A DNA stretch of 11,743 bases from Gemmatimonadota bacterium (GTDB lineage Bacteria; Latescibacterota; UBA2968; UBA8231): NCBI GenBank assembly GCA_002712305.1, contig PATE01000118.1, positions 1-11,743 of the forward strand, written 5' to 3'. Below, one piece after another: positions 7,391 to 11,743 of the stretch (within the stretch, counting starts at the first letter, position 1; each line of letters opens with the position of its first letter). Under the pieces are notes generated by a model that worked only from the letters and a program-made list of their open reading frames with translations, made no database searches and had not been told where the DNA came from. The translations under genes and the position numbers were made by a program.

Positions 7391-8413
7391 TCAGACACCT
7401 TCAGCATAACCCATCCCTGTCTGACCGAATCCATTCCCCGTGAACCAGCAGCGATACGTGTCCTCGAACTTGACCACGGAGACGTAGCACCTCTGGCGGT
7501 CGTCGAAGCTTCCCGCCGGACCGACCCCGAATTCGCCGTCGATCCCACTCTCCTGCCATTCCCAATTCAACCCGTCCCGCCCGACGAGGCTTCTCACACG
7601 ATACGCTGTTCCGAACGTGTGCAGCCACATCCTCCACCCATCCTCTTCTTCGAGCAGGAATGGTTTCGAGCTGATGTATTCATACGGCTCGGTCTCGAAC
7701 CCCCTCGGCGAAACCATCAGGTCGTCCTGTGGCTTTGTCCACTGCATACCGTCATCCGAAACAGCGTAGCCGATGCCGATCCTCGGGATCACGTCACCGT
7801 GACCGGTTTGCACACCCTCCGGTCTGTCGAAGTAGTGTCCGATCGCCGTGTAATACATCTGAAGTCGCTTTCCCTCGCGACGAACGAAAACACTGCCTGT
7901 TCCCTCGCTATCCCAGGGCCGATCCATCCCTAGGGTCGGTGCATCGTGGCGGTAGTGAAAACGCCGCCCCCCGTCGTCACTGAAGGCCACGCCCGTCGTG
8001 TTCGGCAGCCTCTTGTCCGCACGAGGCTTCCCCCACCCACAGAAAAACATCAGCCACCGCCCATCCTCCTGAGGCACCACAAAGGGGAATCCCGGGCCCT
8101 GATCGTTGTGCTCGGTTCCCGGTTCCCGATCCAGGACGCTTCCGCAGGCCTTCCATCCGTTCGGCTGATCGACGGAGGTCTCGGCAAGACAGATATGGTG
8201 ATATCCGTCTGATCCGGTTGCCCAGTAGTACATGCGGTAGGAATCACCTACCTGAATCACGTGGCCGGCTCCTGCTCGACCGGTGTCCAGGTCTCCGTGG
8301 AGCTCACCCGGTTTGATCACGGCCTCCTGGTGCGGGAATGTCCAGGTTATTCTGTCCAAAGTGCCTCGCTGTCCACCCAGCTCAAGCGGGTGCTGCTTTT
8401 CGCGGATGATCAA
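7391..8413 (-). CDS. Five-bladed beta-propeller glycosidase-like protein (GH43/GH32/GH130-type fold)
   Basis: A 340-residue protein with five repeats of the blade pattern 'aromatic-x-Met/Cys-aromatic': YRMYYWA (59-65), WLMFFCGWG (120-128), LQMYYTA (184-190), WRMWLHTFG (260-268) and YRCWFTGNG (320-328). Between them lie typical turns such as FSDDGGRRF and VSDDGMQWT. This is the architecture of GH43, GH32, GH62 and GH130 enzymes. Acidic residues that could be catalytic include D104 (HNDQGPGF), D168/E170 (WDSEGTGS) and E242 (FETEPYEY), but I cannot assign a family or confirm activity. There is no signal peptide, so action would be cytoplasmic. The start is TTG at 8413: an in-frame TAA lies only 21 bases upstream and no ATG occurs before the first blade. 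It follows the SDR gene after 32 bases and is probably co-transcribed with it. Confidence 0.82.
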   Translation of the reverse strand: MIIREKQHPLELGGQRGTLDRITWTFPHQEAVIKPGELHGDLDTGRAGAGHVIQVGDSYRMYYWATGSDGYHHICLAETSVDQPNGWKACGSVLDREPGTEHNDQGPGFPFVVPQEDGRWLMFFCGWGKPRADKRLPNTTGVAFSDDGGRRFHYRHDAPTLGMDRPWDSEGTGSVFVRREGKRLQMYYTAIGHYFDRPEGVQTGHGDVIPRIGIGYAVSDDGMQWTKPQDDLMVSPRGFETEPYEYISSKPFLLEEEDGWRMWLHTFGTAYRVRSLVGRDGLNWEWQESGIDGEFGVGPAGSFDDRQRCYVSVVKFEDTYRCWFTGNGFGQTGMGYAEGV

Positions 8414-8445
8414 CTCGAGCCGCGTCCGTTACACGTCAGGTCCAC

Positions 8446-9141
8446 CTACTCGCGTTTGTCTTCGGGCACATGAGACCGATCCTGCGGATCATAGCCGATC
8501 ACCTTGCGTCCATGATCCAGATCGTAGAGCGGCCAGTCACTGTCGGAGACGCCGAACACCATCTCGTATTTCACCCCAGGATGCGTAATCGCCTGCTCGA
8601 AAACGCGCACACAATCTCCGTGACTGAGATGGTGAGGATGCTCCGGCTGGTCACGCTCGGCATTGATGTTGCCAATCCGAACCGACACAGCCTCCATCTC
8701 AAAGCGCGACGAATACATGTAGCCGATGCTCTCGCCGAAGACCTTGGAAATTGTGTAGTAACTGTCCGGCTTGGGAAGCATCTCGGCTGTGCGCTGCATC
8801 GTGCGCGGATAGAATGAACGGGGCAGAACCCCGCCTCGGCTCGCATAGGCGATCCGGCGTACGCCGTTCTGGTGTGCCGACTCGAAGACGTTGTACGTAC
8901 CGACCATGCTCTGCAGCGAGTGCTCCCACTGTCCCCCGGGGACGTTGACCAGATGGATGATCGCCTCCATCCCCTCCGTGGCAGCCTTCACCTGATCGAA
9001 GTCGTTAATGTCACCGACCATGGCGTCGGCCAATTCCGGCATGGGCTCACAATCGAAGCCCCGCAGCTCGTGCCGATCGCGCAGCCCCCGCAACAGAATC
9101 TTCCCGATGACACCTGCCGCTCCGGTGATCAAGACCTTCAT
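8446..9141 (-). CDS. NAD-dependent epimerase/dehydratase-type SDR, uronate-dehydrogenase-like
   Basis: A 231-residue short-chain dehydrogenase of the extended/atypical type. The dinucleotide motif TGAAGVIG is at residues 6-13, Asp30 (GFD) ends strand 2 and suggests NAD over NADP, and Asp44 (VGDI) sits at the adenine pocket. The catalytic triad is Ser101 (ASRGG), Tyr129 and Lys133 (YTISK). The C-terminal part (SVRIGN, LSHGDCVRVFEQAI, VFGVSDSDWPLYDLDHGRKVIGYDPQD) closely follows the layout I know from NAD-dependent uronate dehydrogenases, which oxidise galacturonate/glucuronate to aldarolactones; the exact sugar is inference. The open frame extends to 9249, but ATG 9141 is the true start: it begins the Rossmann strand and AAAGGA at 9151-9156 sits nine bases upstream. 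The beta-propeller gene follows in the same unit. Confidence 0.88.
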   Translation of the reverse strand: MKVLITGAAGVIGKILLRGLRDRHELRGFDCEPMPELADAMVGDINDFDQVKAATEGMEAIIHLVNVPGGQWEHSLQSMVGTYNVFESAHQNGVRRIAYASRGGVLPRSFYPRTMQRTAEMLPKPDSYYTISKVFGESIGYMYSSRFEMEAVSVRIGNINAERDQPEHPHHLSHGDCVRVFEQAITHPGVKYEMVFGVSDSDWPLYDLDHGRKVIGYDPQDRSHVPEDKRE

Positions 9142-9479
9142 ATTTCTGCGTCCTTTCAGTTCAACGTGAACGAAGACAACCCCCCTTGCCGTGCGAGCGG
9201 ATAGGCACGATAAGGGCCTATTATGACAAGTCTGGGGTATGCATAGCAAGCAGAGTGTTGCGCACGCCGCCTTTGGGACTGGCGTTCATGAACAGGCTGT
9301 TGTTGGCCATCGCACCCGCACATGTCATCGCCACTCCTTCGCCAGGGCAAGGGCGCCAGGAAGGTTTTGGGCAGGCCCTTTGGCACTACTTTAATCGACC
9401 TCTTGGGTCAATGGCTAAAGGACCACGAAAACCATCACCGAACCTCTTGGTTGGATCGCTTACATGGAGAATTGTGAAC
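9142..9479. other. Divergent intergenic region holding repeat copy A
   Basis: These 338 bases separate the divergently read SDR and PhyH genes and must carry both promoters. They contain the 76-base repeat described separately (9194-9269). The frame of the PhyH gene is open back to 9186, but the extra residues run through the repeat and show no conserved domain, so I treat the stretch as non-coding. On the minus strand the repeat presents CATAAT (9221-9226), which is -10-like but lacks a convincing -35 partner. Confidence 0.55.
9194..9269 (+). repeat. Imperfect direct repeat, copy A (partner at 11663)
   Basis: By hand alignment, 60 of 76 columns match copy B at 11663-11737 with one single-base gap. 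Shared blocks include CGAGCGGA, CGATAAG, ATTATG, AGTCTGG, GCAAGCAGA and CGCACG. The first half can fold as AGGC-A-C/GATAA/G-G-GCCT, a stem around a GATAA loop; copy B forms the same stem without the mismatch. It lies between the divergent SDR and PhyH genes, with no transposase nearby. It could be a dispersed non-coding repeat, the end of a small mobile element, or a shared regulatory site; the sequence does not decide. Confidence 0.75.
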
Positions 9480-10598
9480 GTGGATTTCAGAACAATGGTC
9501 GATCAGGCGATAACGAAGTGTAAGACATTGTCCGAATCAGATGCGCGACACTTTGTTGCGCATGGGTGGGTTGTTGTGAAAGAAGCGGTTCCGAAGCAAA
9601 AGGCTGAAGACATCGTTGCCTGTGCCTGGCGAGAACTCGAGGAGCGGGGCATCAAGAAAGGAGATCCCGAAACCTGGAAGAAGGAACCCTACATCCGAAC
9701 AGGTTGCCCTCCCAATGTCAGTATCATGGCATCACGTGGTGACAAGGAAGCAGCTAAGCAAAAACTAGAAACAAGGACGCGGTATGGTCTGCCACCGGAA
9801 AGTCCGTTGCTGCAGGACGTTGCTCCACGCGCACTCGGGGCACAAGTGGATTGCGTCGGTGGTCGGGAGCGGGTGGCTGCACCAGAGCAGATTGCATTGC
9901 CAGATTCGCTTGCTGTGAATCTATGCAGTGATGACAGCAAGCTTGGTGAAGAGGGCTGGCGTTCAACGCGTGCACCGGGCTGGCACAAAGACGGCTGGCA
10001 CTATCGCCACTTTCTCGATTCGCCTCAGCAGGGATTGCTGCTGGCATACATATACTCGGACCTTTCGCCGGAATCAGGAGGGACGCAAATGTGTGTTGAC
10101 TCCGTCGGTGTTGTCGCGCGCTTGCTGGCACGGCATCCGGAAGGCATTCATCCGGACACGGTCTACTCCTACATCAAACCCTATATGGTCAGGGAGTGTA
10201 GCGAGTTTCAGGAACTCACAGGGGAGGCGGGTGACCTCGCGATCATGCACCCGTACATGGTTCATCGTGTTGCGGGGAACGCCAGTGGCAGAGTTCGCTT
10301 CGGGCAATTCCCCAGTCTCAAACTGTCTCAGCCCATGCGATTCAGTCGTGAAGATCCAGGTGACTACAGCCTTTCGGAATTGGTCGTTCTGAAAGAGCTG
10401 GGGCAACTGACTCATCTCGACTTTGCAGCAGAGGCTGACTACACCAAGTATCCGCGAGAGGACATAACGCCGCCGCCGTCACGAACAGAGGAAGAAAAGC
10501 AGGCGATTGAAACAGAGCTCTATGACGAGCAGCAACGTATGGGTTTGACTGAGCCGCAGTGGGCACAGGAGATGTGGCCGAAACGGGAGCGACCTTAA
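9480..10598 (+). CDS. Phytanoyl-CoA dioxygenase (PhyH) family Fe(II)/2-oxoglutarate dioxygenase
   Basis: A 372-residue non-heme iron oxygenase that would hydroxylate a small-molecule substrate using O2 and 2-oxoglutarate, releasing CO2 and succinate. The iron triad is complete: H169-K-D171 in GWHKDGWHYR and H262 in HPYMVHRVAGN. Arg271/Arg273 in GRVRFGQFP is placed to bind 2-oxoglutarate. The double-stranded beta-helix core is visible as LLLAYIYSDLSPESGGTQM and GEAGDLAIMHPYM. The true substrate is unknown; bacterial members act on many metabolites, and phytanoyl-CoA itself is unlikely to be special here. I chose GTG at 9480 because GGAG (9465-9468) lies 11 bases before it and the first conserved helix follows; ATG 9495 is the alternative. 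Codon use is less GC-rich than in the genes to its left, and repeats bracket it, hinting at a different history. Confidence 0.88.
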   Translation: MDFRTMVDQAITKCKTLSESDARHFVAHGWVVVKEAVPKQKAEDIVACAWRELEERGIKKGDPETWKKEPYIRTGCPPNVSIMASRGDKEAAKQKLETRTRYGLPPESPLLQDVAPRALGAQVDCVGGRERVAAPEQIALPDSLAVNLCSDDSKLGEEGWRSTRAPGWHKDGWHYRHFLDSPQQGLLLAYIYSDLSPESGGTQMCVDSVGVVARLLARHPEGIHPDTVYSYIKPYMVRECSEFQELTGEAGDLAIMHPYMVHRVAGNASGRVRFGQFPSLKLSQPMRFSREDPGDYSLSELVVLKELGQLTHLDFAAEADYTKYPREDITPPPSRTEEEKQAIETELYDEQQRMGLTEPQWAQEMWPKRERP

Positions 10599-11136
10599 CG
10601 TTTGATGTCACACGGCGGTGCGTGGAATCCGCCACACGGGGGTGACCTTGCTGTCGAATCGGTCCCTTGGCATGCGGTCGGAAGTCATACGGATCGCCAG
10701 ACAACAGCGAGCGCACGGAACCCGGCTTGATAAGCGCCGTCAAGATCTCATGCGACCCGAGCAACTGGGACACATCCTCCCCATCGGGTTGCCGGCAACT
10801 GCTCTACATCTCCCATGATGTAAAACGGCCCAATAGTTCTGGTCTGGCGGCGCCTTTTGTACGCAGTGTCGAGACCGAATCCGATCCTTATTATGTAATT
10901 GCGAAACAGTTCCCGTGAACTCGCGGGCATTTGGTAGCAACGTCAACTTCAGCGGCGCATGACACGGAGCGCACTCAAGCCGTGCAGAATATCATTGTCG
11001 GTGCTATACTTGACAGTCGCAGATTTTGGTCATCAGTGATCAGAGCAAAGGGGCAGGGCCGTCCTGTCTCCACAATCGGAGAGGATCTTCAATTGCGGTG
11101 TGCTCCTGATCCCACAAATCCAGGGAGATTGAAATC
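10599..11136. other. Gene-poor 538-base intergenic stretch
   Basis: No gene here can be supported. Several short frames on both strands are open (for example 10930-10748 and 10773 into the PhyH gene on the minus strand, and 10667-10918 on the plus strand), but none shows a recognisable motif, a start with ribosome binding site and a natural end together. A degraded gene is possible. Its right end holds the leader and promoter of the small membrane-type protein. Confidence 0.5.
11002..11010 (+). promoter_or_regulatory. Candidate extended -10 promoter for the small outer-membrane-type gene
   Basis: TGCTATACT (11002-11010) matches an extended -10 (TGn plus TATACT). A good -35 at the proper distance is not seen, which extended -10 promoters tolerate. 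A consensus-like TTGACA at 11010-11015 lies just after it but has only a poor -10 partner near 11032, over the small palindrome ATCAGTGAT. Either would give a leader of roughly 100 bases before the GTG start at 11137. Confidence 0.3.
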
Positions 11137-11589
11137 GTGAGAAAGTTATCTGTTTTTCTGACCTTATGTGTCTTGAGTCTGACTATGCCAACAAAGTCAG
11201 ATGCCCAGAATCAATTCAGCCTTAGGCTCGGCCTGAGCACCCTTAGCGGTTTCGCTGGGGGCGAATACCAGATGGGTAATGTTAGCCTGATGGGCGGTTG
11301 GTTTGGCAGCCAAGATACTGGCGAAGAATCCGGGACTTGTTTGGTTGGCGGCGTTCGGTATTCTCTCAAGCCCGATGGCTCCACTCCATATATTGGAGCT
11401 TCGATCGTGACCAACCAATCAGGCGTCGCGTGGGGCAAATTGGGGCACTACTTGGATATCGCTGCGGGCTACAAATTTCAGCTTGGCAGCAAGTTTGACA
11501 TGACAATCGGAGCGGGTGTGGCGCCCAAGATTAGCGGAGAAGGAGAAATGAAGGGTGCGGCGGATCTGACAATTGGCTATCGGTTATAA
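11137..11589 (+). CDS. Small secreted or outer-membrane beta-barrel-like protein, function unknown
   Basis: A 150-residue protein starting at GTG 11137, with GGGAG at 11123-11127 nine bases upstream. Residues 1-23 form a clear Sec signal peptide: a positive start (MRK), a hydrophobic core (LSVFLTLCVLSLTM) and a cleavage site after SDA before QNQ. The mature part alternates polar and hydrophobic residues with many Gly and aromatic positions (FSLRLGLSTLSGF, VSLMGGWFGS, LDIAAGYKFQLG, FDMTIGAGVAP), as in short transmembrane beta-strands, and ends in a strand DLTIGYRL. About eight such strands fit an OmpX/opacity-like barrel. The terminal residue is Leu rather than the usual Phe. I do not recognise a named family. 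It reads away from PhyH in the same direction but 538 bases later, so it is probably its own unit. Confidence 0.75.
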   Translation: MRKLSVFLTLCVLSLTMPTKSDAQNQFSLRLGLSTLSGFAGGEYQMGNVSLMGGWFGSQDTGEESGTCLVGGVRYSLKPDGSTPYIGASIVTNQSGVAWGKLGHYLDIAAGYKFQLGSKFDMTIGAGVAPKISGEGEMKGAADLTIGYRL

Positions 11590-11662
11590 TACTTGGATGT
11601 AATGCCAATTGTAGATTTCGATCAGTATATGTGGGTGCTTAGGGAGTTCGCGTAAGAGGACA

Positions 11663-11737
11663 CGAGCGGAGAGGCGCGATAAGCGCCATTATGGTTAGTC
11701 TGGTGCCTGCCTGGCAAGCAGAATGTGACGCACGTCG
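11663..11737 (+). repeat. Imperfect direct repeat, copy B (partner at 9194)
   Basis: The second copy of the 76-base repeat, in the same orientation, 74 bases after the stop of the small membrane-type gene and running to the window edge. Its first part holds a perfect hairpin, GGCGC-GATAA-GCGCC (11673-11687), with the same GATAA loop as copy A. A second small dyad, TGCC-tgcct-GGCA, follows at 11703-11715. GTTAGTC occurs twice, at 11694-11700 and 11737-11743. What lies beyond the window is unknown. Confidence 0.72.
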
Positions 11738-11743
11738 TTAGTC

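Noticed and set aside
9142-9249. 36-residue N-terminal extension of the SDR
   Set aside because: It would read through repeat copy A. The Rossmann strand starts at ATG 9141, which has a good ribosome binding site nine bases upstream.
9186-9479. 98-residue N-terminal extension of the PhyH protein
   Set aside because: The frame is open through repeat copy A, but the translation shows no conserved sequence, and GTG 9480 with GGAG upstream precedes the first conserved helix.
10342-10773. 143-codon minus-strand frame downstream of PhyH
   Set aside because: Over half is antisense to the PhyH gene and it has no natural end outside it; no motif recognised.
11663-11743. Integron attC site or transposon end for repeat copy B
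   Set aside because: GTTAGTC is only a partial match to the attC core. No paired core sites, integrase or transposase are visible, so the type of repeat is left open.
1-11743. CRISPR arrays, tRNA or rRNA genes, toxin-antitoxin or defence genes
   Set aside because: Looked for on both strands; no regularly spaced repeats, cloverleaf-like segments or matching protein motifs were seen.

Overview
The window looks like a piece of a free-living, GC-rich environmental bacterium, probably from a metagenome-assembled genome. The best taxonomic hints are a C-terminal sorting-type domain with the NYPNPFN signature and a mix of CocE-type hydrolase, amidohydrolase-2, Gfo/Idh/MocA, enolase-superfamily and phytanoyl-CoA-dioxygenase-like genes. 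That mix is common in Latescibacterota/Poribacteria-like and other FCB-group lineages. The assignment is an inference; no rRNA, tRNA or marker gene is present to test it.

Layout. (1) Positions 1-4976, + strand, hold four tightly packed catabolic genes: the 3' part of a CocE/NonD-type hydrolase, an amidohydrolase-2 family TIM-barrel hydrolase, a Gfo/Idh/MocA oxidoreductase and an alpha/beta-hydrolase. The last three are joined by ATGA and TGATG overlaps, so they are almost certainly translationally coupled. (2) Positions 4977-5626 hold a decayed minus-strand cyclic-nucleotide-binding-domain gene and an otherwise empty stretch. (3) Positions 5627-6859 hold an enolase-superfamily (mandelate racemase/muconate lactonizing-like) enzyme, followed at 6801-7247 by an orphan T9SS/FlgD-like C-terminal sorting domain with no passenger protein. 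(4) Positions 7280-9141, minus strand, hold a two-gene unit: a uronate-dehydrogenase-like SDR, then a five-bladed beta-propeller glycosidase-like protein, ended by a hairpin terminator. (5) From 9142 to the end, GC content is visibly lower. Here lie a Fe(II)/2-oxoglutarate dioxygenase of the PhyH family, a 538-base stretch with no recognisable gene and a small secreted or outer-membrane beta-barrel-like protein. Two imperfect direct repeats of about 76 bases (9194-9269 and 11663-11737) bracket this section.

Reading the genes together, the theme is use of esterified or acidic sugars. Ester hydrolases would de-esterify the substrate, the beta-propeller protein may act on a glycoside, and the uronate-dehydrogenase-like SDR and Gfo/Idh/MocA enzyme would oxidise sugars. 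The amidohydrolase-2 and enolase-superfamily enzymes fit lactone hydrolysis or isomerisation and acid-sugar dehydration. No substrate can be named from sequence alone. I see no defence system, CRISPR array, transposase gene or obviously new molecular machine. The least explained signals are the paired repeats, the decayed cNMP-binding gene and the passenger-less sorting domain.
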